Of a stretch of 64,000 nt of DNA, positions 11,384 through 23,948 are shown one piece after another. A model generated the notes under the pieces. That model did no database searches. It saw only the letters and a program-made list of their open reading frames with translations, and was not told the DNA's origin. The stretch covers positions 299,720 to 363,719 of the forward strand of contig WTXG01000025.1 of the NCBI GenBank assembly GCA_022496185.1, read 5' to 3'. Within the stretch, counting starts at the first letter, position 1, and the number at the start of each line of letters is the position of its first letter. The position numbers were made by a program, and so were the translations under genes. This DNA is from Multifurca ochricompacta (taxonomy: Eukaryota; Basidiomycota; Agaricomycetes; Russulales; Russulaceae).

Positions 11384-13292
11384 ATGGAAGTGGCGATCTT
11401 CGTCATGTCGTTATGGCGTTGTAAGGAGCCACCGCTGGTTGGGAGAGGTCCTTGAACAAAAAAAGACAAGAGAGAGAACTCGTTAGGCCTTTTTTATACG
11501 CCGTTCCTTCTACAAGTTCCGTGACCAGAAGATGTACGGATAATGTCCAGCACCGGTTTCGAACTGCATGACCATCGTGCTAAATGAGTCTAAGTCCGCA
11601 CTTCCGAAGAGAAGCGCATCGGCAAAATGCATTGAATGTTAATAGTCTACAATGAGTGACACACTTCATTGTTCCGTCTCTGGTGAGAGTGGGTGTACAT
11701 CGACCTAATGTGACTTTGGTAGACTTGACGGTATTTGGTATTTGAACCAGATCCCTCTTGATGACAAATCCTATTGATGAGTGTTCATTATGAATGGCAT
11801 CGTAGGCGGTCGGTTCCATTGCTTGCTCTTGAGTAATTCAATTTTCTGTGGGGGTGGGGTCATCGGATGGAAATTAATTGGTTTTGAGCATGGGAGGTGG
11901 GGGACTATATTAGTCTGGGACCATAATACGACACAAGCTCCAAGTTATCACACAATTGGTTAGTTGACTCACGGCCGATTCGGTTATACGGGCTTTCTCG
12001 GTTTGCGTACGATCAGCGGATACCCAACTCGATTGCACTTTTTATACACACCAATACATGACTTAACTTGACATGACATGACACCAGTAATTGCAGGGGA
12101 GAGCTGTACCATTCGCAAAGAGCCTGACGAGTTCCATGCGAGAAGGTGCGCGCTCTGTCCCCCCGCTCCTTGACCCCGCTGCAGGGTCATTGAAATTCAT
12201 ATGCTTCCCATGAACACGAAAAGGCCCATAGCTTTTGTAAAAGGTGAAAGCAGGCCACATTGTATCCTGTACCAAACTGCTTCGTACGAAAAGATTGAGC
12301 CGACATCTTGACTTTAACCCCCCGAGTGAGTAATGGTATAGGTATAGAACCTCGGAACTATCCGTGTGTCTTTCATACTATCAGACCTTTTAACTGCTTG
12401 CGTGCAACCATTTCAATATTACTGTAATCAGTCCATCTCAAGTAGATGAACCTCTTCCAAATTCTGAGTCAGATGGGCGCTTTCACACTAAACAGACCGA
12501 GGCTCTGCTAGAGTAAGCTACAGGGTACTTCGTCATTGTGGATACCAGCCCGCTTCGTTCACTGGACATAGGATATGTACCCTACATGTTGGGTTGGGAG
12601 AGGTCCAATTGTTGGCAGTTCTGGCAGTTCAGGGGTGAGAAAGAGAGAGAAAATGAAATGGTGAAGGAAACGGCATAAAGAGTAAGCGATTGAACATGAG
12701 CTAGAGTCGCTTTCAGTACATAGATGCACCGATATCAGTGTGCCCTGAAGGGTGTGTGTGGTGATCCGTCACACCCGTCACCGTGTTGAAGTTGAAAGTC
12801 ACTTCGGTGTACGGCCCGATGACATGGATCAAGATTTAAGGGAGATTTAGGAACAATTTGCAAACAACGTAGAAGAACAATGAAGGGCCAAAGTGAGTCA
12901 GCAAGTGGAAGTAGAAGGAAGATTATAGTATAGTACCTGAGCGGATATTGGTGGTGGGTGGGGCAGTGGTGGGTCAGCAGCGCGCTCGCAATGTGTAAGT
13001 GTTGTATGCGTGTGTGCAAGTTGCTCTGTAAGCCGAGCGGATTTACAATTAAATGTTAACTTGACGAAAAAGGAAAATAAATCGGGGTAAATTTGTCAGG
13101 TCAGGGCACGAACTACTACGACGACGAACTAACTAATTTACTACTTACTCTTGCTCTTACTTACTCTTACTCACAACACACACATACACTGCCGCCCGCC
13201 CTGTATTCACTATTTAATCATCGATATGCGCAGGCGTTTTTTGCATCATTCCTCTCCTCCTCATCTCAACAACAAGATTTCTTCTCTTTTCA
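11384..13292. other. Gene-poor intergenic region, 1.9 kb
   Basis: No open frame here resembles a family I know, and no tRNA or transposon ends are evident. The 3' half includes a pyrimidine-rich ACTCTTACTC stretch near 13140-13280, the likely promoter and leader of the MFS gene at 13293. Confidence 0.45.
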
Positions 13293-15196
13293 ATGGCAGC
13301 CGCATTCCACGATACCTTCTTTGCATATATCTTGCGCTTTGCGTTAGGTTCACGAGTCTTCCCCCACCCAGATGAGAAGGTGCTCCCGGAAGTCTGGCAT
13401 GGCAAGCTCTCGAATCAGGCGTCACCGCGCGATTCTGCCCAGGCCACTCTCAATGAAGCAGCAGCCAATGTGGACGTCACATCAATAGTTTCGGAAGCAA
13501 CCGCGATTGCGAATAATAATAATCATGTCCCCAAACCAGACCCGGAAAAGGGTCAAGATACCTTATTAGTTGATTGGTATGGGCCTACTGATCCTGATGT
13601 GAGTGGCCCACACACTCGCCGGCCTTTATTTTACTTTTACTTTTACTTTTAAAACTTACTAAGTTACTCCTACGTTTAGAATCCACTCAACTGGTCTAGT
13701 GCGAGGAAGGCATGGATCATGTTCCAGACTTGCCTATTAACGTTCTCCGTTTACCTTGGATCTGCTATTTACACGGCTGGGATTCCTGGTGTCAAATCCG
13801 AATTCCATGTGAGCACTGTCTCGGCGACTGTAGGGCTCACTGCCTTTGTGGCTGGCTATGGACTGGGTGCGCATACAACTCAATTAACCATCTCACCTCA
13901 TCTCACATGTTTGTTTGTTTGTTTGTTTGTTTGTTTGTTTTATTTTGTAACAGGTCCGATGATATTTTCTCCTTTAAGCGAAGTCCCACAAATTGGTCGC
14001 ATGCCCATTTATATCATCACCTTAATCTTTTTCGTCGTATTACAAGTTCCGACCGCCCTTGCTACCAATTATGGTATGCTGATGGCCTTCAGATTCCTTA
14101 CGGGATTTTTCGGTTCACCAATCCTTGCCACGGGTGGAGCTACGATCTCTGATCTTTACATTCCAAAGAAGCGTGCATACGGAGTCACCCTTTGGGGAGT
14201 TTTCGCCACTTGCGCACCCGCTCTTGGCCCATTGATCGGTGGTTTCGCCGCTTACTTTGAAAGTTGGAGATGGACAATTTGGGAATTGATGTGGCTTTCC
14301 GGTGCCGCCCTCGTCCTCCTCTTCTTCTTTTATCCTGAGACTTCAGCCTCCAACATCCTCTATCGTCGCGCTAAACGTATCCGTAAGGCCACAGGCAATC
14401 CTTCCTTCAAGTCAGCTTCAGAGATAGCCGCAGCCGCTATGAAACCACGTGATCTCGCCATCTCAGTCCTTGTCCGTCCCTTCACCCTCAACTTCCAAGA
14501 GCCAATCGTATTCCTTCTCAACGTTTACATTGGTCTCATCTACGCACTTCTCTACATCTGGTTCGAGTCCTTCCCCATCGTATTCATCGGCATCTACCAT
14601 TGGGAGGAGCAACTCCTTGGTCTTTCCTTCCTCGGCATCTTTATCGGCGCTTTCGTCGTCATGCCTCCCTTTTTCGCCTATCTCTATTACGTACAGGAGC
14701 CCAAGTACAACGACAAGGGTGAGCTCAAACCTGAGGAGCGCATGCCCGTCGCAATCTTTGGCGCTCTCCTCGTCCCTATCTCTCTCTTCTGGTTCGGATG
14801 GACTTCCCGCGCCAGCGTGCACTGGATCGTGCCCATCATCGGTTCCAGCTTTTTCAGCGTCGCCGCCCTTCTCCTTTTCGTGAGTACGTTTTGTTTTTGC
14901 CCCCGCCCTTTTCAATGACTGATCTTACATCAACAGAATACTGTCCTGAACTACCTCGCTGATGCTTATCCTCTCTATGCTGCGAGCGTGCTTGCTGGCA
15001 ACGATTTTATTCGTTCCATGTTGGCGCTGGGTTCCCCCTCTTCGCAGGTGCTATGTATCGCAACCTCGGCGTTGGCTGGGCCAGCACCCTTCTCGCACTT
15101 CTCGCCTGTGCGTTTGTGCCCATTCCCATTCTGTTGTACAAGTACGGCGAGCGTATCCGCATGGCTAGCAAAAACGCACGCCACGATTATGATTAG
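13293..15196 (+). CDS. MFS transporter, DHA1 (drug/polyamine:H+ antiporter-like) family
   Basis: Integral membrane transporter. Exons 13293-13598, 13680-13866, 13954-14879 and 14937-15196. A ~115-residue soluble N-terminus ends in the DP-x-NPLNWS signature typical of fungal DHA1 proteins (Tpo1/Flr1/Caf5 group). Twelve hydrophobic segments follow. Motif RFLTGFFGSPILATGGATISDL sits in the first half, and the second half has PIVFLLNVYIGLIYALLYIWFESF. The C-terminus VPIPILLYKYGERIRMASKNAR is characteristic of this group. Intron 2 contains a (GTTT)n run (13908-13941). The last exon is one base short at TT 15032-15033: restoring a T gives GFPLFAGAMYRNLGVGWAS. The substrate is unknown; the amine oxidases nearby make polyamines attractive but this is inference. 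Confidence 0.88.
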
Positions 15197-15539
15197 ACGT
15201 GACGATGGCCCCGCCTGCTGTTGCTCTCTGAAGGCGATATCCCGTCCTCGACAACCGGTCTTTGCATAACCATAACCATAATAACTTGTAGCACTATACC
15301 ACTCCATTTGCATTGATTTGTATCACGGATTATAGTTTTTCTATTGCTTGCATCCTATTACCTATTAATTTACTTATACTTGATGTTTCAATATCTCGTA
15401 ATCCCCACCCCATGGGTCATTTAAACTGTTTGTCGCAAAGAGAGGAAAAGAGAGGGAGGGAGGAAGAAGTAGTATCCTTTGCAGATTATTCTCCAAAGCA
15501 GTAGCAATAATAAATAATGACAACAGACATTCTAGACTT

Positions 15540-15819
15540 TTACGTTCCTAATTCAAACGCAGGGCTACCCGGCTCAGAGCTCTCAATCAACGTCCGGCTG
15601 TATCCTGGCTTCCCCGCCTCTGCATACGCCAGCGCCTCTTCGACGGACAAGACCTCCACGTCTACGAGGGTCAGCGTGCGCTTCAAGTAAGGCAGTATCT
15701 CGCGCAGCACATCCGTCTCCACGAACGGCAACGTCCGCTTGAACGCCGACTCGGCCCCAAAATCGGCGATACGTTTCTGTGTCGTTTTTAAACAAACGAC
15801 AAACCATCAATACAACAGA

Positions 15820-15850
<31 letters not shown>

Positions 15851-18800
15851 AGAGAGAGCGGTTCGTGAGTGGCATGGCGTACCTTGAACAATTGGACGAA
15901 CGGCATAGCGCGCTTATCCTTGATCAACCCCCTCTCCGTCAACAACGCTCGCACCTTGGCGTCGTCGACGCGACCCGCTTCGGGTGACCAAGCGGCTTGT
16001 ACAGCCTGTACGCAAGCATCCTGCCATTCCGGGAAGCGAGTCGCCACATACACGCGCACCGCTCGGGGTTTTTTCGGGTCGAATGGCGGTGGACCCCCTT
16101 TAGCCTTACCGAGCTTCTTCAACAACGTCAACTCGGCATCTCGGACCGTCTTGACCAGCGTACGCATGTACGCGCCCGCGTCGATCGTCGGTGCGTCTAT
16201 GGGATTGAAAGGTGTCGGCCAGAGTGCGCGTTGGATGAGGTGGTTGGTGCAGGATACTGAGCCAGATGTGTTCGGCGAAATGGGGTGCGATCGGTGAGGC
16301 CAGTAATGCTGCGACGCGGATCCAGTGCTTGACCAAGTCTACGTGCATCCCGATGTCTGCGGTGACTTCGCGGTACCAATCACGAACTGATTGTAGCTCA
16401 TAAAAGCCGTACTTCATGGCATCCTTGTAGAATGTCCTGAAAGCGGAGCGGGACGCGGATATGAGGTCAGCTGTTGATGAGAAGATAAGTGGGATGAGAG
16501 AAGAACGAACAGCTCGTAGTGCTCCTTGGTGATGTTGATCAAGTTGTTGATCTCTTCCTCAAAGACCTTGTCGTGGTACGAGTCTTTCGGTCCCGTGCGT
16601 AAGCCTGCTCCATCTTTCGTCATTTCCTAGAGCAAAATGAAGTCATCAGTAGCATAGCGGACGTCAACGCGACCAAAGGGGCTCACTTCGCACCACGTCA
16701 ACAACGTATGTATGCGCAGGATATTGGCATTCGCGTTCTTCTCTTCAAAATTGGCGTCTTCGATACCGTCCCCTGCGTCCGCCAAAGCCAGGCGAGTCGC
16801 GTCTGCACCAAATTTTTCCACCCCTTCACGCAGTGTCAACGAATTTCCCTTGCTCTTCGACATCTTCTGTCCATTTAATAACAGGTGACCGTTGGCACGC
16901 ATGCTCAGAGGCCATTTGCTTTCAGGAAAAATCGCAGCGTGATTGTACACCGCGAAGGACAGTGGTTGTTGATCAAATCCTTGCCAGACGAGCGCACGTC
17001 GAATGGATAGAAATATTCATATTCGTGCTTCAGCGCGTCCGCTTTTTCTTTTGGCAAGGGGGAGGGGTTGGGCCATGGGCCGTCGACGAGAACGTACTCC
17101 CAGATTTCGTCCGTCATTTGTTCGGGACCGATATCCAACTTGCCACGGACCTTGCCATCGATGGATCCTGCACATCGTCAACCAAACGACTGTGTGACAT
17201 GGATTATATGCGTACCGTGCAACAGGTGCGCGACGGTGTAATAGCACATGTAGATGGTTGAGTCGCTCAGAGACTCGACCAAGAACTGAGGGTCCCATGG
17301 CAGGACCGAGCCCAGCCCATATGTACGTGCGCATGCCCATTGATTCAACCAAGCCAAGGTACCTTCGAACCCATTCCGTGTCTCCGCAAAATAGGTATTC
17401 ATCCGGGCCAGCAAGCTGCATAATACCGGCGATGAGCATAAACTTACCACAAGGAGGAACCAGAAACGCACCGCTCTGCCTCCGACCTCCATTTCGGCTC
17501 GCCATAGTCCAGGTACCACTGATCCATCAACGCGACCACGCACTCGTCCGCACTTCTCGATATGACCAGACCCTCAGGCTCCGCATACGCAAACGCGACT
17601 CCTCTCCCGATCATGCTGGCGCGTACTTTGTTCTTGGCTTCCTGTACTGGCTCGCCCTTGAACTCACCAGCCAGCATCGTGCCGTTATAGAAGCCTTCTT
17701 TATACGCGAGTTCTTTAGCCTCTGCCAACTGCTTGACGTCCTTCTGGGACACGATCTTTAATTGCTTGACCAACGCAGGTGCGGACATGTCGCCATACGC
17801 AGGTGTCGACAGCACAGGAACAGGGTCGAAGGCGGCCCAGACGGGGTCTATCTTGTAGTATTCAGCCTTCTTGCGCAAGTCCATCAGGGTGGCGTAATCG
17901 TCCGGCGAGTCAGACGGAACGGAAGTGACAACACCTGTGCCCTATAGTTTATATAGAAACCTAGTAAATTAATGTCACCAGCAGAGTCAGACGCATTACC
18001 TTGGTGGGCAGGACATTGTCCATAGGTAAAACGTACACCTGGGGGTAAACCGAAAATGGCGCTTTGATCTTAGCACCAACAATCGCAGTTCCCTCCAATT
18101 CTGCCAATTGGTTCACTTGCCCACGCACGTCAAAGGTCCCCTGGAAGGTCATGTTACGAGCCGCGCGCAAGGTGCAAACGTATGCCTCCTTGTCATTCGC
18201 TGCGAAAACTCCGTACTTGATGGCCGTGCCCACAAAACAGTTGGTTTGGCCGTACCTGACTTGGCATGTCAGAGACATTATTCAAAGAAGAGAGGTCTCA
18301 CGGACATTGTCTCGGGACGCAGCGTCGCGGCAACCAAGAAAACCTTCCTGCCACCCAGCTTATTCTCCAGGACCTTATGGGCTGCTGGACTCCACTCAAC
18401 AACCTCCATCTTGATGCCCGTATACTCTTGTGGTCCGATGCCCTCGCCATCGGCACGATCGTGATCCATACAGGGTTGTCCGTCTTTAGGACTATAGATA
18501 GTGTAGCGCTCGCCAAACTTGATCTTCCCCAACGCGTGCAGTTTATTCATTTGCCAGTGCACGAACGAGTCATAATAAGGGTTTGCCGGCGTGGTCATGA
18601 AAGAACGACGCCAGTCTATACGTGTTCCCAAAGCAAGGTGGTCCTCCTGTACATACAAATCATCAGCACTTACAAACAAAATAAAAGATTCGTGCTCACG
18701 ACAGCGATTGGAGGGAAGTAGGTCAACCAGTAGTATGGGTCTGCGAACTTCTTAATCTCTGAACGAGGTACGCCGATTGACTCCATGATTTGGAACTGGT

Positions 18801-19415
18801 AGGTGTAACCCGTTGATTTGGCAGTCAGCTTTCCCTTCTTTCCTTTGTCAACGCGGGGAGCGGAGAGATTGTTAGACCCGGCTGCAGGTTCTTCGTCCAC
18901 ATCTTGCTCATGCGTATTGAAATCTTCAAAATCCTGGCCGAACATCTCCATCTCTCGGATTATTTTGTCCGCGGATGCCTAATCATCGCCGTCGATTCAT
19001 GTTGGAGATAGAGCAAACGATGACACACCTTGATGGGCATTCCAGTCACATGGAATCCGTGGGGGAACAGGACGCGTTTACCCAGTAGACGATGATACCC
19101 TGCGGCGAACTCGATTTTTGAGATGGTGAACGCATGACCTAAGTGCAGAGATCCGTTCATATAAGGGTAGGGAAAGTTCCCGAACCATTTGGGGAACCTT
19201 TGGTGGATTTCTGCAGGGGTGAGGCCCGCAGTTTCCTCTTGTGCTGGGGCATCGGTCTCGAAGATGTGAGCCTGTTCCCACTCCTCCTGATATTTCTTTT
19301 CCAAGGACTTCAGGTAGTCCCGCTTTCCAGTCTGCCATTAAAGGTCATCATCAGTTATCGAGCTGACGATGTGAGAAGAGAGAAGTACCTGAGCAAGTTC
19401 GATGGTGTTTGACAT
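15540..19415 (-). CDS. Cytosolic leucyl-tRNA synthetase (multi-exon)
   Basis: Charges tRNA-Leu in the cytosol. It starts MSNTIELAQ at 19415 and ends FELGT at 15540. Exons include 19389-19415, 19029-19331 and 18700-18978, then several more, with the last intron at about 15775-15882. The class I HIGH-type motif is MNGSLHLGH in [20 protein letters not shown]; the KMSKS loop is [11 protein letters not shown] near 16848-16870. The editing insertion (about residues 250-500) and the C-terminal eukaryote-type extension ([25 protein letters not shown]) support the cytosolic, roughly 1,100-residue enzyme over the mitochondrial one. Two one-base shifts are needed: a missing base at 16962 ([13 protein letters not shown] is split) and an extra base at about 16240-16248 before [22 protein letters not shown]. 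The protein is otherwise continuous, so I treat these as sequence errors. Confidence 0.93.
15825..15858 (+). repeat. GA microsatellite in the last LeuRS intron
   Basis: (GA)n of about 34 bp with one interruption. In the minus-strand LeuRS transcript it is a CT tract upstream of the 3' splice site. Confidence 0.9.
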
Positions 19416-19898
19416 ATATGCAGAAGAAGAGAAAAGGTTTGATCGTACAAATATTTTACAGTAGCTCTGAGAGCGTAACACGCGCCTCCTAAGAGCGTGT
19501 ATCGTGTAAGATGATGTGGATAGCTGATATAGATCAGTCTTTGCTTCGTCTTCTTTGGCCTTTAAGAAGTTAAAGCAACTCAGAGGCGAGTCATAATGTA
19601 TAATTTCCATTTTCTAGCCTTTTCCTTAATAGGCAATTATACCCTTATATGTCGATGCAGCTGTGGGCCACATGACCCCGCAATAGTGGCTGGCGGTGAT
19701 CCATGATCTTGACTTGACCATAAAACATTACAATTACTTGTGATTGCACAGGTTTCAGCGCAGCGCATAGTCTGCGCTCGAAGAGCAGTAAAAATATACG
19801 GGACCGTCACCTTCTCTATCCTTGTGCATGTATGGGTGTGTCGAGACACGCTGTGACTTGCGTGACATGACGCGCCACGAGGAACGCGTCCTTATGCA
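19416..19898. promoter_or_regulatory. Divergent promoter region, LeuRS / unknown gene
   Basis: 480 bp between the LeuRS start (minus) and the gene starting at 19899 (plus). No open frame of note. It probably serves as a shared bidirectional promoter; no specific element was recognised. Confidence 0.45.
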
Positions 19899-20886
19899 AT
19901 GAAAGCGTCTGCTTCTACATTGCAGCTCGTGTCCCTTCCTCCAAGAATGCCAGGTCCCCAAAACACGAAGAGAAAGCGCGCACAACAGAAGAAGAAACAT
20001 CGCACTAGGACCCATGCATCATTAGTAGCCGCACAGACGACGCACTGCACCCCCTCGGACTCCCCATCTTCTCCAACTCTCGTAACTCTACTTTCACCCA
20101 CTACCACTGATGCGCACAAAGCTGAGAGCTTATGCCCAGATCGTCACGAGAAAATTTCGCGTCTAGAACCTGTTATTCCCTCTCCTCCGAGAATATCTTA
20201 TGGGCCTCCGGATGACCCTATACTCATCCTTCTCTCCAACCCCATTATCCACGATCCCGGTAACGGCCCACGCGTACGGAATATGGACGCTTTTCTCAAA
20301 TCATCGTTTGCGCAGCCAGCTTGGACTGCCGATCAATTATGTGCAGAATTCGCTCAACGCGAGATCTTACAGATGCTCTGCACAGTGCTCCCCGAAGAGA
20401 TTGCCCTCGTACGCTCTCTCCCTGTCCCAATCCCAATTACTGATGCTCACCCTCTCAGTGCCTCTGGTATAACAAAAGCCGGCGCATCGGGCGTGTCTGC
20501 CCCGCTTGTCTCAGGCTGTACACACTGGACGACGCCCCACCCGATGCTCCAACCCGCCTTCTCTCCGAGCAAATCATCAGCGGACTCTGCTCTCCTATTT
20601 GTTTCATGCTGGCCGCATATCGTGCGCCAGCAGCCGCTAAGGTCGCATGGGGTCGCATGGCCGAAGATCTTGACGATGCAACATGGGAGCTGCTCGATAT
20701 ACCTGAGCCCGCTCAAGGTTCGCAGACGGGCTTGGCGAGGTAGGCGTCCGGCTGGGGATGCTATTAAAAATGACAAGGCTGCATGACTTGGGCCTTGCTC
20801 AGTTATGTGTGCCTGAGTTGGTGGTTGATGATGGTGATGTTCAGTGCGTACATAAACAGGAAGATCAAGCGAAACTCGAAGAATAA
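19899..20886 (+). CDS. Conserved basidiomycete protein of unknown function
   Basis: Exon 1 runs to GAGATTGCCCTC near 20410. A 50-bp intron (gtacgc...ctcag) ends just before TGCCTCTGG at about 20459, and exon 2 carries on to the stop at 20884-20886. The basic, Ser/Pro-rich N-terminus (KRKRAQQKKKHR) could be a nuclear signal. The central region reads DPILILLSNPIIHDPGNGPR, RVRNMDAFLKSSFAQP and LCAEFAQREILQMLCTVLPEE. After splicing comes LCLWYNKSRRIGRVCPACLR, then SEQIISGLCSPICFMLAAYR. The CPAC plus nearby Cys residues could bind metal but the spacing fits no domain I know. The tail needs one extra G at GG 20739-20740 to read VGVRLGMLLKMTRLHDLGLA. An alternative start is the ATG near 19947. No function is proposed. 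Confidence 0.65.
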
Positions 20887-20972
20887 GTGTAATATTTATT
20901 TATAATATTTATAATATAATACTCCACTCCTGTTATAGTTGACTACAAACAGCAGAAACCTTGTGTTAGCAT

Positions 20973-21074
20973 GCCCGCCTAGCTCAATCGGATAGAGCGT
21001 AAGACTTTTACGGCTGTGGCAATCACGTGTCCTGTGAGATCTTAAGGCTGCGAGTTCGACCCTCGCGGTGGGCT
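20973..21074 (+). tRNA. tRNA-Lys(UUU) with 28-nt intron
   Basis: The acceptor stem GCCCGCC (20973-20979) pairs with GGTGGGC (21067-21073), with one G-T wobble. D arm is GCTC...GAGC; anticodon stem is TAAGA/TCTTA; the loop CTTTTA gives anticodon TTT (21007-21009). A 28-nt intron (21011-21038) sits at the canonical position one base 3' of the anticodon. T arm is GCGAG TTCGACC CTCGC. The discriminator base is T (21074). Boxes A and B look intact. It reads AAA/AAG lysine codons. Confidence 0.95.
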
Positions 21075-21079
21075 ATAGG

Positions 21080-21088
21080 TTTTTTTTT
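21080..21088 (+). terminator. Pol III oligo-T terminator of tRNA-Lys
   Basis: Nine consecutive T six bases after the tRNA 3' end, a standard RNA polymerase III termination signal. Confidence 0.9.
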
Positions 21089-21233
21089 ACTTTACGACTG
21101 TCTTATCACTAGCACAAAAGACTTGGTTCAAATCCTGGACTTCTAGATATAACACATATGTCAAGATGACTCAGTTGTCGTGTATTGGTCGACGGCCAAA
21201 GATCAACAGGGTATAGATCTAGGTATTTCTTCA

Positions 21234-23229
21234 TCAAGTCAACCTTTTCAACAGATCGCGCGCGGAGGGCAGACGCGGCATCCTGCGCTCCACCATCTCA
21301 CGCGGTGCCGGGATGACCTCGCTCTCGGGGCGCTTCGCGCCGCCTTCCCCAGGCTGTCGCGTCGAATAGACTGGGGGGTCCGATGCCGAACGCACGGGCG
21401 GACGACGGAAAAAATGCTTGAGCTTACGTGCGGACGAAGGCGCTGAGGCAGATGCTAGTGTTGGCGGGATCGAATATAGAGCATCAACGTGTTGGCCGCC
21501 TTCATTCGGCTGCGAATGTGCAGGCGGGGGCCTGTGGACGGCGGCGGAGGTAGAGGAGGTGTGTGCACTCGTATGCGCACGCGTACTCCCTGGTAGTGAC
21601 CAAGACAACGTCGTTGTTGGTCTACCGTCGTACTTTAGTAATGGCGGCGCACGATCCCGATCAGAAGGTGGCGCCCTTAAGCTCGGCGACTTGGGTTCGG
21701 AAAAGGTGCGGGCGCGGGAACCGGGGACGGCGCTCGATTTGGCCTTTAGAATCGGTAAGGCGGACTTCATCGGGATGCGGGATTTGGATTTCGAGGATGG
21801 CGGGGGAGCTGGAGGTGCTGCCGTCGTTTCTGTCCCTGGACGGGTTGCGAGACGTCTGGCGATACCGCTTGGCGTGGATCTTGCGGGTTCCCTGAGAGCT
21901 GAAAAGAAGGCACGTTGTCGCGGGCTTTGCATCGCGGGTGATGGTCTGCTATGGGAGTCATCTACAGGATGCATGATGGGCGAGGTTGAGCTGCCCGATA
22001 AGAACTCGGGAGCCAGCTGGCGAGGCGTTTATTTCAGCAAAGAGGGCTCAAGGGGAAAGGGAGTTACCTCAGGAAGATATATGCAGGCCAAACTCTGCTG
22101 GGACGAGCTAGAAGCTGTGACTGACGATGTAGCGGATGGCTTTGCTATTTCTTCGCAAACCTCGTGCTTGATGAGGCGACACTTCTCCTTAGCTGGAGGG
22201 CGCCCGCTGCTCAAGTCACACTCCAAGTTCTCATTCACGGTGGTAGGTGGATGCAGCAGCTCCGATGACTTGGGAGTCGTGTCTGACTCCATTTGTCTCA
22301 ATGATAAAGAAAACTCCGCTGAGCACGTCACCACTATTCTTGGTAGCGCCTGACCTAGTTCGAGAGCGAGGTTTTCGAGCTCCTCGAGCATGTGAACCAT
22401 ATCTTCGGGCAGTCCACTCGCCGGGACGCGCAAGCTCCAACGTCGCCCTTCCGCATCGCAGATTTCCTGTACAAAGATTGTTTCCTCAGATGCGCGCTCG
22501 CGTAAAAGGCTGAATCGATGCGGTGCCGGCGTTGCTGTTGGATCGACTGGTACGATAGACGCACGGCGAAGAACTGACGACGACAGAGTGTTCCTGGGAC
22601 TGTCATCTCTCTTCTTGGCGGGGGGTGAAGAGAGGATGCTATCGAAGTAAAAAGGATCTTCGTCATCGCTATCAGTAGGTGGTGAGGGTCGGCGATCGCA
22701 CTCGCGCGGACTCTCCCGCTTAAGGGGGTGGTGAACGCTCCCTCTCGGTTCATATGCATCAATACTACTAGACAATTCCGTGTCTGAAGACATCCTGATT
22801 GGCGTGTGAGAGGGAAATCCTGGACGACAAGGCAAGTTGGGACATTTACCTCTCATCTCGCAGCGCTGAATTACCGCGTGCAGGTGAGACTGGATGATTT
22901 TTCACAGCATTCTCATTCTGATACCTCTTGCGCTGACTAATTCATAAACCCAAATAAAATGGGGAACATACAGGAACAAGAGATAAGGGCTTCTGTACGT
23001 GGCTGGCATTGAGTTGGAATTGAGAATCGAGTGTGGTGTTGCCCGGCTTGAGGATCGGTCTAAGAGTGTGAGGATAGAATGAGACAGGATTCTGGAGAGG
23101 GGTGTGGATAAGATGTGCGTCTTGTTCTGTGTGAGGGATATTATGCGACCAGGTCCCCGCCGCCTGAACCGAAGAGCCACTAAGGGGAAGACTCAAGGAG
23201 GCCTGTCGAGCACGATCCGGGGCAGCCAT
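21234..23229 (-). CDS. Large disordered protein of unknown function (4 exons)
   Basis: Four exons join in frame without correction: 22972-23229, 22850-22932, 22068-22794 and 21234-22004, giving about 612 residues. Exon 1 starts MAAPDRARQASLSLPLSG. Exon 2 encodes RKRYQNENAVKNHPVSPARG, a short motif that looks conserved. Exon 3 holds SSDTELSSSIDAYEPRG, an acidic DSDDEDPFYFDSIL patch, then a more ordered block EEAIF-like EETIFVQEICDAEGRRWSLR and LPEDMVHMLEELENLALELG, likely helical. Exon 4 is Ser/Pro/Arg-rich with repeated RPP/SKSKSR phosphosite-like stretches and ends PRLPSARDLLKRLT. The acceptor of exon 4 (cccgag) was chosen because it keeps the frame. No catalytic domain is seen; a regulatory or scaffold role is possible but unsupported. 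Confidence 0.65.
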
Positions 23230-23948
23230 TCTGTAAGATGAACAAAATAGAATGGGTAGTTTGTGTAGGAAAAGAGATATTATTGTGGAAGGACAAGAAA
23301 CCGTGCGGCTGGCAGAGAGCGTAGTTTGTTTACAGAACAGAGAAGGAATTCATATTGCAAAAATACCAGAGATAGAGATCCGACCATGAGACGCAAGAGA
23401 CAGAGACATTGCAATGTGACCAATGCTTTAGATATCCTGGGGATTCGGGTGTTCTTTGCCAACACGTATGTGAAATAGTGAAATAAGACGACTCTTGTTA
23501 AAAGTCTCGATGGCGCAGGTACAGAAAAGATTCATGCATGCTTAGCTGGGATAGTTACAAAACATGACATAAGTTTTTGCGTGTAGCTTCCGGGAAGGCA
23601 CTTCGTGCTGCTCAACATATGAAGATGTGGAAGTAGAAAATCAGCAAAGTCGGAAATGCTGTCTTCACATATTTGCGCAAGTAGTGGCATGTCAGCAGCA
23701 CCGGCGACGGGAGTTGAATGCCAGCACGGAGGTGTGAAGAGGATATGTTTTAAGCGAGCTGCACTGTAATTTTTGGATATACAATATCCTACAACCGTAC
23801 CACGAAACCTTCAGCAACCCAGACACCCGGAAATCTGGATCACTCGTCGCCATTGGCGGTGACTTGCTGGAAATAATGACGTTTCCCACAGGAAACGAAG
23901 ACCTGGATAAAAAGATGAGCCAGAGCGGGCAGATGGCCCTGTGGATCC
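23230..23948. other. Intergenic region, no confident gene
   Basis: Short open stretches exist on both strands at about 23790-23970 (plus-strand peptide includes GSLVAIGGDLL), but I recognise no family and see no convincing splice structure. The upstream ~250 bp presumably carry the promoter of the disordered-protein gene. Confidence 0.4.

Noticed and set aside
14463..14915. 150-codon minus-strand acidic ORF (EEGKTKELLLPMVDADEYDG type)
   Set aside because: Exact antisense shadow of the MFS transporter exon; composition follows the sense codons.
16106..16260. Intron (gtatcc...catag) in LeuRS to explain the frame change
   Set aside because: The putative intron would remove [13 protein letters not shown], which is conserved LeuRS sequence; a one-base indel explains the data better.
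21418..22353. 311-codon plus-strand ORF
   Set aside because: Antisense to the in-frame four-exon minus-strand gene at 21234-23229, which has matching splice sites; the plus frame shows no family-like motif.
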